In this document: piece after piece, positions 21,621 through 35,422 of the stretch
Layout of the letters: each line of letters opens with the position of its first letter
Numbering within the stretch: position 1 is the stretch's first letter
From: Acanthosoma haemorrhoidale
Lineage: Eukaryota > Arthropoda > Insecta > Hemiptera > Acanthosomatidae
DNA length: 64,000 bases
Assembly (NCBI GenBank): GCA_930367205.1
Contig: OV884013.1
Coordinates: 115,959,475 to 116,023,474, forward strand
Direction: 5' to 3'
Notes under the pieces: model-generated
What the model was told of the DNA's origin: nothing
The model's input: only the letters and a program-made list of their open reading frames with translations
The model's database searches: none
Translations under genes and position numbers: made by a program

Positions 21621-22530
21621 GTTTATATTTACTAGTCAATGACAAGATTCACTGCTGGCTGGATCGGGACTGGAGCCCTGGACTTCTCAAATACTTGCCT
21701 TTGTTTTTGCTAAGTTGCAGCAGTCATACTTTTGGGTAAACAAATCACAAGCTCTTCGGCTTGTGGGCATTAGCTATACGACATGCTCATGTTGGGGCAG
21801 TGTTTGTTATACTATGGTAGTGTTAATTATTACACACTGAATTGTTCAATGTGAATAATGAGCGATGAAAAAACACATATAAACTTCACTGGCTTTTAGT
21901 AATTAATTTGAATAAACTTCTTAAATTCATAATTTTAATAAACTGAGTAATTAGTATGCGCTGGGCTGCATGGCAGAGTTATGTATTTTCGATTAAATAG
22001 AAGTATATTATACCTGGACTGTTTAAGTCGTAAATGCGAAATTTTCAGTAGACACATTTTATTGAGTTTTCTTTTCTTTTTTTTTTAAAAAACTTCCAAT
22101 TTCATCAATCCTTCCTTAGGTGAATTTTTGAGTGGTTTCTGGCCCTTTGTTCAAAATGCTGATTTTGTTCAAAAGAATCCCTCATGTTTTGTCTGGACTG
22201 ACTGGTCTTGGCGAGTGCCCTCTGTACAAGCTAAACCCATGAAATTTTACAAGGAGTACAAAAATAGAACCACCACTATAATTCATCATTAATTGTAATT
22301 AAATAATCACGCAGTATATTATTATTATTATTATTTCTTATCTATTTGAATTGCACTTTTCAAAAGGTGACATAAAATAGAAATTTTGAAACTGGCTTCT
22401 ACTGGAAAGTAGGTCTTGGCTTTGTGATACTTGCCTCAAACCGAATGCAGCCAAAGGCTATAAATAAAATGGCAAATTGTTCGTTATTCGATCCTATCTG
22501 GCGATATCTGATTCCGGCTGTTACAAAAGT
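21621..22530. other. No gene recognised
   Basis: AT-rich DNA with a (TTA)n run at ~22317-22336. Confidence 0.5.
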
Positions 22531-22534
22531 AACA

Positions 22535-22667
<133 letters not shown>

Positions 22668-22930
22668 TTTACTTGTGAACAGGAAACAATAGTTTTCCTG
22701 TTCCTGTTTCCAACATCGAATCGATTGTACTTTGAATGATTAAATCGAACAGAAATTTGAAAGTTTGAACATGTTGGTTTGAGCTGATCTCGTGCTTATT
22801 AAAGTACTAACAGACAGTCTGGAAAATGAATTTCGTAAACTTTAAAGTTTTTATAATCGTAGCGATGTGCGTTCCAATAATATTAATGATTACTAGCCAC
22901 ATTCCTTAAGCCTTCCCAATACTCGAGGCA

Positions 22931-22970
22931 GGGTAACTTAGTTGGTGGAGAGCTAGACTGGCAAAGATTC
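22931..22970 (+). repeat. tRNA-like SINE head fragment
   Basis: acttagttggtggagagcta resembles the D-arm/A-box of a tRNA and matches, in type, the reversed tRNA-like sequence at 47318-47395. No B box follows. Confidence 0.3.
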
Positions 22971-25869
22971 TTTTCATTGGCTAATAATTATAATTAATTA
23001 ATTAATAATAGTAGTGGGTCCACATCAAGACATAATCACCAGAAATTTTTATATAACTACTAAAATTAGGGTCACACTCCCTCAGTGCCTATCGGTTCCA
23101 TAGCCCCGCCAGTAGATCTATTTATTCTTAGGCTTTCAAGATACATTTGATGGAGTACAGCAAAGACAGTTAAAACCACTCGTCATAGCCATCTCTAATA
23201 CGAGTTCCAAATATATTTGTTACGTTTAAAATGGGATTTTCAGTGTTTTAGCAAATTAAACAAAGTATTTTTGGAAAAAGATATCAAGTGGTCCGATTCA
23301 CAATTCGGACAGAAGCGTTGAAAGAGAATTTTTTATTTACATCCACTATTATGCGGCACTTTAATAAATTTATGGATACATTTTTTAAATCGTCATTATT
23401 CATATCGTTTATTTGTCAATATTTATGTATTTGTTAATGTGTCTTTATAATTTAATGTTGTATCATACATTTCTTTTCAGCAATCAACATCGTTCGTTAT
23501 GTTTAGAAGAAATTATCCATTCATATACTGAAAGTTTTTATTGTTTTTGAGTTGAACTGACAAACACAATGGAAAGTCCTCTTAGATTTATCGCTGTTGT
23601 TCCTTCACTTTCTGCATCTTTTTTTTTTGTATTTATTTTTACTTAAAAAAAAAAAAAAGGTATGAAAATGTACGCAACAACTTGGTATTCCGTTTTTGTA
23701 AAAGCTCTGGAAGACTAGGGAATGCACCCGTGGGGCCTATCCGACAGGAAACGATGTTTGATCCGAGAGGAGCTGGCCAATGGCGATGCCACAAAGGTAG
23801 ATTGTGTTAAGGACAACCAGCCCTAGGGACCGGGACAGACCTCCTTAGCTTCTTCAAACCCTTTCTCAAAGATTCCTCTCTCAAAGGGGTCTTCGGTGGA
23901 GGGGGGGGGTGGAAAGAAGACAAGATAAAAGTAACGAAGAAAAAAACAACAAAGATATAAAGAAAAAGTGAGGGAGCTCTCCGACAGGACAGTAATTCCT
24001 TTTCGAGGACTTGTCTTGCACAGAATCTCTGTCTTTGTACAGAATCTGTGTCTTTGTACAGTCATCTCGACTTAACAACTCTAAGTTAAGTCCACAAAGT
24101 CTGCACGGTTATCCCACAGGATCAGAAGATCACTTTCAACTGCTTCGTACAAATGGCATGATGTGATCCGGGCCTTCTAATGATTCTTCTGAAATATTTA
24201 TTAAAATGTTAAAACCGCACCGGTCACTGCATATCCATGTTAACATTCGATTACTTTTATGAAGTAAATAAATTGATTTGCTAAAAAATGTCTTCTATGA
24301 AAAGAGGTTCTTATACAGCCGACATTTTAGCAGAACAAATCTTTTCTGTACGAATTTTATTTTTAGCAGATGATACCTTTCGAAGACATTTGGGCTGAGC
24401 GGTACAATTTCAAGTCGGCTATATTATCGAGAATTAAAATTAATTTATTTTGAGCCTTGCAGACACGAAAAGTTGAAATGATCCATTTACTTCTATCTTT
24501 GACGTTTATAAATGTCATTTATGTGCAAATAACCATAATTTAATTTCAAGTACATTTTATGCCGGAACTGGGGCGCCTAAGCAGTCGACGGTTGGGTGGC
24601 CTTGAAGTGCCCAATCTCTTGACCTGAAGGTTCAAGGATAACGTCTAAATAAACACAATCCAGTCCCAAACACTGCTATTTATATTGGTGAGTTAGCAAC
24701 TTCCATGTTATTTATGGTAAGCTTCTTCAAAATAATATTAATTTATTAAACAGATAATGTCAAGATCATACTTTCAGCTAACACTCAATAAACGGGTAAC
24801 ATGAAAACCACAAACTCCATTAAAAAGACAAACGTACACTTACTTACAACACCAATTTGCAAATTTATTATTCGCCAAAAAATTTAATCTGGTTACTATA
24901 GAACGATTTTCATCATAATTATTTGAACTGCAACACTGGTGCAGCTCAGTATGTCAGGGCCTAACACACGTCCTTCAAATTCCACACAAACATCACGTCA
25001 AGACTGTAGAGACTATCCCATCAAAAACCATACGAACACTTGGACTTATTATTGATCTCCCATCAACATAATATTTCATATGGTAGGGGGGGGGGTCACT
25101 GGATATCCCATGCCATTCATTGTCTATTTGTTACTATTGTTATTATAGTTGTATTATTTATTTTTTGCGTACAGTTATGAGTAAATACATATTGGAATAC
25201 TTCTTTTAAATGTAAAATGGATTCCATTACTTTTCAATACCGTTGAACATAAGAGGCCTTGCAAGGCAGTATCTTCAAAGTAGTCCATTTTGAATGTAAC
25301 ACCAGGGTTTTCCCTCAGTACGGTATCTCACAAGAGATTTGTCCTCTCTTTGAAACTGGGGAATATCTCAATTGTTTATCTCAACATTTCACCCAAGACG
25401 ATTGGGATGGCCCGGGTCAGTGCTGTCTTGAATAAAAAGGCTTCTGGTCTTTACGAATTTCTCCAATCGAAATCATCAAATCTGTCTTCCGGCTCACAAA
25501 TCAGCATCCTTTGACCGTTCTTATCGGTGCAGCTAACTTTTGCAACTCTAATCCCATCGATATTCGTGCTTCATTAATTCCGCCAATCTTTAAATCTATA
25601 CCTCACCCGTTCCTTGTCCCCCTTTAATCTAACAATTCATAATTCTTTTAGGTATTTTTGTTTCAATATCGTAGTCTTGGTCCATTGAAGTCACAACATA
25701 TGAACGTAGGGCCATTAAGTTGATCACAGTTTTTTCATTTCATATTAAACTTATTTCTCTCACTTATCCCAAACTTCGAATGTACTCAACTCTCCTATAT
25801 TTGTCAGGAAATTTTATATTTTATTACTCTCTTACTACCACCTTAATTTAAATATTTTTATAATTAAAT
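22971..25869. other. No gene recognised
   Basis: Mostly AT-rich. It holds a possible degraded tRNA-like segment (~24566-24635, gaaggttcaaggata as a poor B box), a poly-G run near 23898 and 25086-25093, and a short open stretch at 25290-25514 with no recognisable domain. Confidence 0.4.
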
Positions 25870-26510
25870 CTCATACGAGGCTAAAAATACAAGATCTAAA
25901 CAGGCGCTTTGGACAACTGTACAGACTACTTAGAAGGACGCCCCATCTATCAATAGAATACAAATTACTAATATACAAAGTTATACTTAAGCCAATCTGG
26001 ACATACGGAATAGAGCTATGGGGGACAGCAAAAAAGTTGAACATCAAGCGTATATCCGTTCAATCAAAAGTCCTTAATATACTTATACGATCTTAATATA
26101 CCCTACATTCTTGAACTCATCCCTTCCAAGTTCATATAGTCCACCTCGGAGGCTAAAACGGCAGTGGCCTCGTGGCCTGCTATAAATTCGTGACAGTGGG
26201 AGTCCTATATATATATATATATAATCGTGTCCCGAGCGTATGTGGCTCTCGCACTTTTGGACAGCCTCCACTGGCTCGTATCCAGTGACACGGCTGACCG
26301 AGGAGCGCGGCGGACTTTCCAAGACTCCACTTCCTCTTTCGCATGCGAGGGAGGTGACAACAATGTGGATTTGGGAGGTCTCTGGGCTATATGTAAATAT
26401 TGTATGAATGAGCGAGTAAATTATTGTAAATATGGTATGAATGAGAACATTTATCTCAATTACTTATTGCCTAATAAGGCAGATTGTAATTTTAGCACAA
26501 TAAAAAAGTT
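25870..26510 (+). mobile_element. LINE-1 fragment (RT end and 3' UTR, broken)
   Basis: Begins at the equivalent of 7466 (catacgaggctaaaaatac) and runs to gattgtaattttagcacaat. It is frameshifted, carries an (AT)n expansion at 26213-26223, and has a deletion around the NAPYYVSNKT equivalent. Confidence 0.85.
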
Positions 26511-28453
26511 ATATATATCAGAACAGAAAATATATTTGTATTCGTGTTTATTGAAAACCTCAAACATAGTTTTCATCAGTAAAAGAAAAGTTTAATAATT
26601 ACTCTATTGCAAAAGTAGAAAACGTCTAAAGACAGACAAATCGGCCATTGCCTGCAGAGTATTGCAAATGACAACTTACTGTTTATGTTTAATGTAATCG
26701 TAGATAATGGAGGCCTTGCATCAGGGAGAGGTGAGAACTGGCAACAAACCACATCTAGAACAAATATTGTGAAGGCACATAACCACAGAGGTATTTCCTT
26801 GACTCGCTCCTGTAACATGAGACCTTTCAAATGATGAGATCTAGTCAGCAGGGAATGGTTTTCGAAGGACAAAACAACCCAGGCCACACAGTGGTCAGAA
26901 AAGGCATAACGACAAAAACTCTGGGGAACTTTTAATTTGAACAGGATATCTGAAAAAAATAATTTTTATATAATCTAGGGCGAGACTAAAGTAAAGTATA
27001 TGAGACCAGCCGCTATTGTTATTATTATTATTACTATTATTTATTTAATTTTAATTTTAAAAGATGAGTAAAAAAATATAGCTTTCATTTCAGACATAAA
27101 GATGGCCGATAGAGGAAAATTTAGGTAGAGTCAAGAAAATATAAATAAAATAAAAAATACTAAAACATAATGAATTGCTCATAGATTGTAAAAAAAAAAA
27201 AATAACATTTTAAAAAAAATGTTTTTAAGCAAGTTCTAATTTGTGTTTTGTTTTTGGAATGAAAGGTATTTATGAATGGATCTTGAACCACAAGGAAATT
27301 AAAAAAATATTTATTTGTGAGGGGTGTGTTGCTTTTCTTGGATTGTTCTCGTCGATAAGATTGATAATGTTTGTTTCTTGCTTCGTGGGCCTCCTCTGTC
27401 AGCTTTCCAGGGTAACATGGGACATGGTGTCTAATAGACTGACGGAAAGGATTAAATGATGTTAGTTATTAAATAATGCTTTTGCACAAGTACGAATTTT
27501 GACCTTTGTTCGATTACTTGACTCACTTTGCCGGATAATTACCAAAACCGCAGGTTCTTGCATTTATCGTTAACACAGGGTTTAAAGAACAATTTGATTC
27601 CAGTAACACCCAGGCGCAAAGAATCCTATGGATGTTATGAAAATAGGCTTTTTATTTACACACTGGTGAAAATCCTGAAAAAAGCGATTCGTCCCTAAAC
27701 TTCTAAAATACATTCATTAAATATCTCTCACCTCAAAAACAAAGACAGTATGCAATTTCTGAAAACCATAAGATGAGGGTTTTTGCCGCTTGAGACCACT
27801 GTAGGCTGCCTCGAGGACCAAGTTCTATAGAGGGCTGGAAGGAAAAAGGACAATAGACAATAAGAAGAAACGCACTCCCTGGAGAAGGAATCGTTTTATT
27901 TTCTCTTTTTGGAGCGACTCCTGCAGTACCATGCACTTCCTTTGCACCAGTCCAACAGCACAACAGCTTCACTTCAGGATGACATTGGCAAAGAAGAGTT
28001 TGGATTGAAGAGATCGGCTTGGATTGATAAAAGTAGTGATGGACATGTATGTATTTCTGCACCAGGTCCAGGTGTTTGTCTGTGTAAATTGTTTTGGCGG
28101 ACTACTTTTGGTGATATCACTCGCCAACTATAGCCTAAACAACTGCTGGCTTACAACCTAAGTCGATTTACAACTCGCATATTCACGGCTGACAATGAAC
28201 TCGGAATATTGCGATCGAGAGTTATTACATATGTTTCCACGGTAACCATATCAGGATTATATATAGCTCTGTGGAATAGTTTTAATTTATCCAGCTATTG
28301 ATTGCTCGTCGAAAAATACAATTGACTCTTAGTACTTAGTAAAGAGCACAGGACGTGGAAATAAATAACAAAATATGTGTGTCAGTGATTGTTTCTTACA
28401 TCTCCAGGTCTGTTCATGTCTTCAAAAGCTACACACTGCTTCCTTGAAATATA
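26511..28453. other. No gene recognised
   Basis: AT-rich, with a minus-strand open stretch (26576-26887, hydrophobic LWLCAFTIFVLDVVCC) and GC-richer DNA at 27780-28090. Neither shows a splice-framed exon or a known domain. Confidence 0.4.
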
Positions 28454-29258
28454 TTGGGTATCCCAGAATTAACGCAAGATTTGAATTTGCCACCATTTGT
28501 GCAGTAAAGTGCTGGCAACCCTAAAAAAAAACAATTTGACAGCTGACAGTTTAGGGTTAGTAAAAATGGAGCGTTATACGATAGAACAACGTGTCTTTAT
28601 TGTTGAACATTATCTCAAAAATAATGAAAGTTTGGCGGGCGCAGTTCAAAAATTTCATAAAAAATAGTGTTTTGACTTCATCAACTGTAAAGAGATTAAT
28701 CGAAAAATTTAGGGAGGCTGGATCAGTCGGAGACACTAAACACACTGGTCGTCCAAAAACAAGCCGTTCAAATGTCAATATTGAAGCAGTGCGTGAGAGT
28801 GTTGTTGAAAATCCAGGAACATCAATTTGGCACCGTAAAAAATATTGATGTGACTAATATGTTGTCTTAACAAGATGGTGCCACATGCCACACAGACCAT
28901 GAAACAATCCAAATACTGCATGAGACATTTCCAGGCCGTGTACTCTCTCGTTTCGGTGATCAGAATTGGCCCCCTAGATCGTGTGATTTAACACCTTTAG
29001 ATTTCTTTTTATAGGGTTATTTGAAGTCAAACGTGTATGTCAACAAGCCCACCCGTGCATTAAAAGAAGAAATTCAACGCTACATCAACGAAATCCGACC
29101 ACATTTATGCCAAATGGTCATGGAAAATTTCGACAAAAGAGTGCGTATGTGCCAGCAAAGTCGTGGAGGCCATTTACCTGATGTGTTACAACAACAAAAA
29201 TACTAAAAACTGTGTTCTCTATTTAAATTATAGGTTTCGTTAATTCTGGGACACCCTT
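28454..29258 (+). mobile_element. Mariner-like element B (805 bp, internally deleted)
   Basis: Inverted ends gggtatcccagaattaacgc and gttaattctgggacaccc, TA at 28452-28453 and 29259-29260. The transposase start ATG is at 28566 (MERYTIEQRVFIVEHYLKNN). The frame breaks within the helix-turn-helix region, the first-aspartate segment is missing, and the C-terminal part (ALKEEIQRYINEIRPHLC) survives. Same family as elements A and C. Confidence 0.85.
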
Positions 29259-29739
29259 TATAAATATGGCATGGATGAAACCCTTGATGTACCCTCCACT
29301 TACACTGACATCCCACAGTTACTGTCTATGAGACGTTTTAATCTAAAGTCGCAAGTAATCTGTTTGAACCCTCGAAATATTTCGAACAATATAACAGTTA
29401 GAGTGCAGTGTATGCAACGTAAACACTCCAATTTATATTTTTGTATTATAATAACAAACGAACGTCATAGCTTACCTAGGAATAAAACAATCTAAGTTCA
29501 TAACAAATATATTATTATGTCATCTGTAATGGATGGATAATTGATGATTAAGATACTTCGAGTTAAAAAATTCAACGTATCCTACACATTGTTTTTTTTT
29601 TTCTCCCAAGAAAACTCTCAAAACATTATCTCTATATATCCTTTGCATTTAACATTTTCAAACGGTGATAATAATATAAGAAGAGGCCATTTATAAAATA
29701 TCCAATAATATAGGAAACTGTAAAAACGGCTGACACTGC

Positions 29740-30008
29740 AGGCACGCACAGGTTCGCGAAGTTGGACTTCGTTCGGCCGGCAAAGTTATGCGCAGTTGTT
29801 ACAGAGGCAGCAAACTGGTCCGTTCCTAGGAACTTTTTTCCATGTTTTATTGCGAAACTTGTTAAATAACGTGTCTAATAACTATCGTGTGTTAATAAGT
29901 AACCGTTTCAGAGCCGGATTTTACATAAATGAACAATAAGCTTGCAAATTGAAGCCGCTTAACGATCCAATGTGGGCGAAGGCGATATCTTCAAGAGACT
30001 TCTAAAAG
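29740..30008 (+). other. GC-richer island ending at a donor-like site
   Basis: aggcacgcacaggttcgcg through gttggacttcgttcggccgg stands out from AT-rich flanks. It is followed at ~30008 by aaa|gtaagtgg, a strong donor match. It could be a non-coding first exon or alternative promoter on the plus strand. No frame is seen. Confidence 0.25.
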
Positions 30009-31097
30009 TAAGTGGACTTTTAATTATTATAATTTATACCTTTATATCTTTGACCTATTTCTAATTACTGTGAATTCAACGCGTGCAAAACCATTTCATT
30101 AATTGCGTATAGGTTATGAAATATTATTATCCCAAATATAATCATAACCATCGCTGAGCAATAGAAATATGTAAGGCTAAACTTTTTTTCAGAGAGGACA
30201 CATGCTACGTATCATTCTAGAAGGGAGTGGTTTTACTTTCAGACAATTGCATATGTCAGTCTGTCTGTTCATTGATTGTGCTCGTTGAAATATATTCTGT
30301 ACGAATTATTGTAAAGCAGGACTCCTGGTCAGTTGCACCTAAGGGAACATTCTAAACGGTATACCGTATATAGTATATACATATACACCAGTATATAATA
30401 TATTCTAAGGACAAAACAACTTATCGGAAGATGAAAGAAAATCGGCCATCACATCCCTACCCTTTTACATTATTTTGTTTAATAACGTTTTTGGGCCCTT
30501 ACACAGTCAGGTTTTCAATGGCCTTAGCAATAATTTGTTTCTTTCATTATAATAATTGACTTTATTTTATTTCTATTTACTAATTATTTAATGTTTTTTT
30601 TTTGTGATTACATCCAATGTTAACTATTATTTTTTTACTTTCAAATATACGTCATGATAAAATCAAACAATATTAATATCTTATCCAATTCGCACATAAA
30701 TATAATTTTAATTATGTAACATGCAGTAACTAATACGATGGCAGGCTTACATCAACGTAGATAACCCCCAAAAATATAACCGAACACTCAAGAAATTATA
30801 AAAACAACCTGCATGCAAGAGAACATTTTTAATTTTAAAACTGTTGACACATAGTATATAATAAAAATATGTATTAGTAGACCGTATTGTTGTTTATGTA
30901 TATTTTTTACTCCACCTTCAAACAGGTACTCCTAGTAAAAGGATCCGCTCACCCCAAATAAATTCCTTTATTTTTCCCTTATCCATAATCTTAAAAATTT
31001 GAGAGCTAAGGGGAAAAAAATATTATATAATTGGTTAAAAAAATTATATACAAAATATATAATTTATTAATAATCACGTAGGATATAATCAGCTTTA

Positions 31098-31291
31098 CAC
31101 ATAAAGTTTTTTGACTTGTTGCAGCACCTCACAAACCCAGTGTTTAACACTTTGCCCCGCCACCCGTCCCGCATCGTTGGCAACAGACTGTCGGGGAAAA
31201 TTAGGTTAAGATTTAATTTAAGTTTTTATTGTTGTTAAAAACACCTAAGTTAGTTTCAAGTCTATGATAAATAAGGTGACCCCCATCACTT
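31098..31291 (+). mobile_element. LINE-2b 3' fragment
   Basis: cacaaacccagtgtttaacac, gcatcgttggcaacagactg, then aaggtgacccccatcac. Sister of 12013-12240 and 54013-54188. Confidence 0.6.
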
Positions 31292-31539
31292 TTAATTAAT
31301 TCAGTCAATTAATGTATAATGTATATCATTATACTTTTGTACAATGCAGAACACTATTAGTAGAAAACAAAATTTGTATAAAATGTAGCCTAGCTACAGG
31401 AAATATAATGAAGCAATTGTAAATAGATTAGTTTGTAGAATATATATTTTGTAGCATATATTAATTTGGTAACAAGGGTATATGCGAAAAAAAAAAATTA
31501 TATAATTGGAACCTCTTGCGTCCAATTAAGGTCAAGTTC

Positions 31540-31990
31540 ATTTCATTTTCCATATACGTGAGAGACCAATAAAATAAGGTTTCCTATTGGCGTTTGCCTT
31601 CATATCATGTATGCCACAGGATAAACAAACCCGCCAGAATTCGATTGTATACACGTAAATAACACCGTGACTTATCACAAGGTTGTCGAAAGAGAACTGA
31701 CCCAGAGAGAGAGATGAACCAGACAGGAGACCGCCTCCGGTAGTTCCAGACAGACATTATCGATCCAGATGTTGCCTTTGAAGTGGAGTATCAGGCCGAG
31801 ATGACTCTAAACGCTACAGGTTCTCCTTAGTAATACCTCAATAGAACCACTGGATTTACACAGTGTTTATTGCCGAGTCCGAAACAAACGGTTCTATTCC
31901 CTTCCGAAATCGAGTTTCTTCTGCCTCAACAGTGGTCCGATCCATCTAACGTTTAAACGGAACCAGACCCTGTCTTTAGGTTACACATAA
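31540..31990. other. Unassigned GC-richer stretch
   Basis: Average-GC DNA with stop-broken frames in all readings. No repeat partner found in the window. Confidence 0.3.
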
Positions 31991-32334
31991 TAACGAGAAG
32001 TATGCAAAAAAAACGTTTGTCCCATTTAAATAGTAAATTATAGTCGTGTTTAAGAATATTAACGATTGTGACGATTACCAACCAAAAAAAAAAAAATGTA
32101 CAAGAATGAAAAATTGGTAACAAATACAGCGAATGGAAAATATAGGCTTCAGGAAGCTTCGGTCATTCATCAATGAAATAATAATAAAATTTTATAAATA
32201 GAGAAAATCTGAGATGGTTGGTAAGACAACGAAAACCTTTGAAATAAACGAAACGTAAGATAAGAAATAACGTATTGTAAGATGCCCTGAACAGATTAAG
32301 AAAGAAAGAAAGAACAATCAAAAGTAAATTCTGA

Positions 32335-32581
32335 TACATTTAAAATATGTCTTGTAAATTTATAAGGAATAAATGTTAAACTATCAAACTGTCACAGAAT
32401 ATGCATTAATCAGCGCCCCCATGTCCTAGATCTGTTGTCATTTAATGAACTGTTCATCAAAGCGGTAGACATTTCATTTAGTTATACTTCTCAGCTTGTC
32501 TCAGTATTTATTGATTTTTTTTTTTTTTTTTAGTGTTCTTCCTGAATTAGTTTCTAAATACTAAAAATCATTAATAATTAC
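32335..32581 (+). repeat. Dispersed repeat R, copy 1
   Basis: Inverted relative to 36190-36445: ctatcaaactgtcac, agatctgttgtcatttaatg, gcggtagacatttcatttag and actaaaaatcatt are shared at roughly 90%. A solo LTR is inserted at its right end. Confidence 0.7.
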
Positions 32582-33365
32582 TGTAGTGTCAACTTCTTCA
32601 CCTCGAATAAATGGAAGTTCCCCTCTTCTCAGCCCAAAAAATATTTACCTGTGTTTTCCATATTTTAATAATAAAACCTTAAAGCGTCAGTTAAGAGAGG
32701 GGGAAACTAATGCATGAAACAGCTTAAGCCCACTAGGGTGCCCTTTGACCTGCCTATATAAGGGGCCAGATTTGGGGCTTGCGCCATACTCTCGAAATCC
32801 GGCTCTCTCTCTCTCTCCACTGGCACCTGTTGCTCTACTCAAACCATGGATTTCTTATTCAACTACCTCTGCATCTCTCTTCCTAACCTCACTATGCTTT
32901 AGTCCGGCGTTGTCAGACCCCACACCTTCCTAGTGGGATTCTCTACCTTCGTCTCGCTAAACTGGCACCTCAGTGGAAGAGACCTCTCCCTCGCGGACGA
33001 CTGTCGCCGGGGCCCATCAAACTTACCTAGTAGCATCTCTCCTGTTCACACTCGCCTTTGGGATCCGGACGGTTTTCGCCTACCCTCAGATACCAAGTGT
33101 GAGTTCGTTGTCATTCCAAGACCACATAAATTACCTATAATACTAGCCCAATTCCTCTTCTCCTGATCATAGTGCACTGTCGGGGCACACCTCCTAAGAT
33201 CTTATGGAGTCAGATCAATACGAATAAAGCTGCCCACCGACTAGGCCGCCAGAAAAGGTCAAAGACCACTCTTATCTCTTTCTTGGCACTCGCCGGACAT
33301 CCGCCGGGTTGTAGTGACCCTAGGCCGCGGCGGGCGTCCTTCCCCCTTGGGGACATTTCCCGACA
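32582..33365 (+). mobile_element. Solo LTR 1 (784 bp) with 5-bp TSD ATTAC
   Basis: Starts TGTAGTGTCAACTTC and ends CCCGACA (TG...CA), flanked by ATTAC at 32577-32581 and 33366-33370. A TATATAAG promoter box lies at 32755-32762, followed by CT-rich and GC-rich R/U5-like sequence. The five related copies have no internal domain nearby, so they are solo LTRs of a Gypsy- or BEL-type element (5-bp duplications fit either). Confidence 0.85.
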
Positions 33366-33370
33366 ATTAC

Positions 33371-34531
33371 TACCCTAAGAAAAACTATACTGGCAGGGAT
33401 AATATGGGTGATAATCAGGGACTGGGAGGTAATTTGCTGGACAGGTCCCGGTGCATATCCCAACGATATAGGAATACATATTTGTATTTTCCTCTAGTTT
33501 AACATTGAACTAAAAATGAATTAATGCCGTTAAACTCTTTAGTGGTCTAATAACTTAATTTAGGGAAGTTATGGGCTCGAGTCTTAGTGCAACCAGCATG
33601 TGTTTTTATTTCAAGATTATCAATTGAGTACTAGCTGAGAAGCAATTGAAGATTTAAATATGTAACTACGTGCCATTGTGTAACTAAGAGCGCATTAAAG
33701 ACGACAGAGGAAACAAAATGTAAAGTATACTCAAGAAACGTATAATATTTACTGACTATTTCACTTGCAGAAAGAGTTTCCTCCCACGTTTCACAACTTT
33801 TGATTGTATCTTGTCCCAGCAAGACTTCCAAGTGAGCAAGGTCGGGCAAATAGAACATGACGTCATCCTCTATAAGTCACATTTCGATTGCTATCTCCTT
33901 AATCGATTTCTTCAAAGTAACATTACGTCATCACCTTGCTGTGAAATAACAAATACCTGATCCAACAATATATCCAAATACTTTTTCCACCAACAACTTT
34001 ACTATTTCACTTCGATTATTTTACATTCATTGAGGTTCTAAGGATTTATTATTCTGGGTAGTTTTCGTTCAAGAGAAACTAGAGTTCTCAACAAATATTC
34101 ACCAAACTTGAAGACTAAGTTTAAAATCTAAAATCCTCCTTGTAATAAGATATTTATTACAATTTCTTCATCTGAAATGGATTTTAGTTTATTATAAATT
34201 AAGGAATGTTTTGTGGCTATTTAGTTCGAAGTCAATTTTCCAAGATGTCAGTCATAGCGTCAGATATAACAACATAAGTTCATTATTTACGCACAGATGC
34301 TTTTAGAAGCTCACGCTGCAATTTCCGAGTGGTTACGCTGCTAATAGGAGCGGATTAACAAGTCTTACTGAGTCAGCAGCTAGCGTCGTGTACTTGACGA
34401 GAATAGGGCAAATTTTAACCCACAAAACCTATATTTAGTTATTTCTTTACAAATAAATTAGGTACTGCTGTACTGTTATTATATTTGTAATGGTCCATTT
34501 TATTATTGTAGATAATACATTTTGTATTCTG
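33371..34531. other. No gene recognised
   Basis: AT-rich DNA with short frames only; a cgagtcttag stretch near 33575 is a weak B-box-like match. Confidence 0.4.
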
Positions 34532-34869
34532 AGTTTTATAATGCTAATATTATATATAATGCTAAAAATAAAATAAGCCTGAGCAGAACTGTATACCTGC
34601 CTCGTGACTTCATAGAAGTCACTGATGGTTCCTGTTATTTTTAAGTAAGCATCCCTCCAAGACGTCCCTACTTCCCAGAATCTTATCCTTTTCTTATACA
34701 TATATGTCTCGGCTTTAGCCCCAGACCCCACTTGTGCCTAAACCTTCCACCCAGTATGTAGTAACGTAACTCTTAATATTTGTTTATACCAGTGTTTTGC
34801 TTCTACTTCATAATAAAGCTTTTCTTTCTTTTCTTTTAAAAGACTCTCCTCTACAAAGATTATTTAACT
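34532..34869 (+). mobile_element. MITE-A copy 2 (338 bp)
   Basis: Same termini and core as copy 1. It has an extra AT-rich segment after the first ~14 bp, as copies 1, 5 and 6 do, so there are two length variants. Flanking trinucleotides CTG and GTG match at two of three positions. It lies just left of the 118-nt exon on the opposite strand. Confidence 0.68.
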
Positions 34870-35304
34870 GTGGATCTGTTATATAGTTTAAAATTAAAGG
34901 TTTCACTTTATTAAACAGTTAATATTGTTTCTATTACAAAAAACCTTTATTATTTCGTATTTTAATTGTACTCTACACTGTAGATACTTTGTATACTTCA
35001 AACTTCTTTTGACAAGTTTGTTAGATGAGTGTCCTCTTACCTGGAATTGTACATTGATTTTTTCGATCATCAATATGATCAACTGTTGTTTTAATTATTT
35101 AACTTCTTAGTGATTTATGATATCATTTTTTAGCACATAAAAATGTATGTGTGAGCTGCCGAAAAGGGTTGTGCGTTCATATAAGTAATTTGAGACTATC
35201 GTAAATCTACAATATCTTTTAAAGGTCAGCTGGAAGGTGAGGCTAAAGATTAGGAGGTACAGTTAGACACTAGTAAATAACTACAGGGATCAGGTAACAC
35301 TCAC

Positions 35305-35422
35305 CTGAAGGCTGGGTAGGCTCCGAAGTGTGCGACCTGTTCAGGTAGGACTTCCTCTTGGCGCTTTTGTCCTTCTCCTTCTTGGGGCAGTTGTCGCCGA
35401 GTCCGACGACCACGTTCTCGTC
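35305..35422 (-). CDS. 118-nt internal exon of the same unidentified minus-strand gene
   Basis: Minus strand: acceptor (attcctttggtttcag), 118 nt, donor (CAG|gtgagtg). The frame opens in phase 0 with DENVVVGLGDNCPKKEKDK, runs through a basic, serine-rich stretch (KRKSYLNRSH) to EPTQPS, and leaves one base (G) over. There are no stops, and the codons are GC-ending in a strongly AT-rich neighbourhood, as expected of a conserved coding exon. Preceded in phase by the 38-nt exon at 60829, it gives KEE-DENVVVG across the junction. I do not recognise the protein; it looks like a disordered linker of a large signalling or cytoskeletal protein. Confidence 0.72.
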
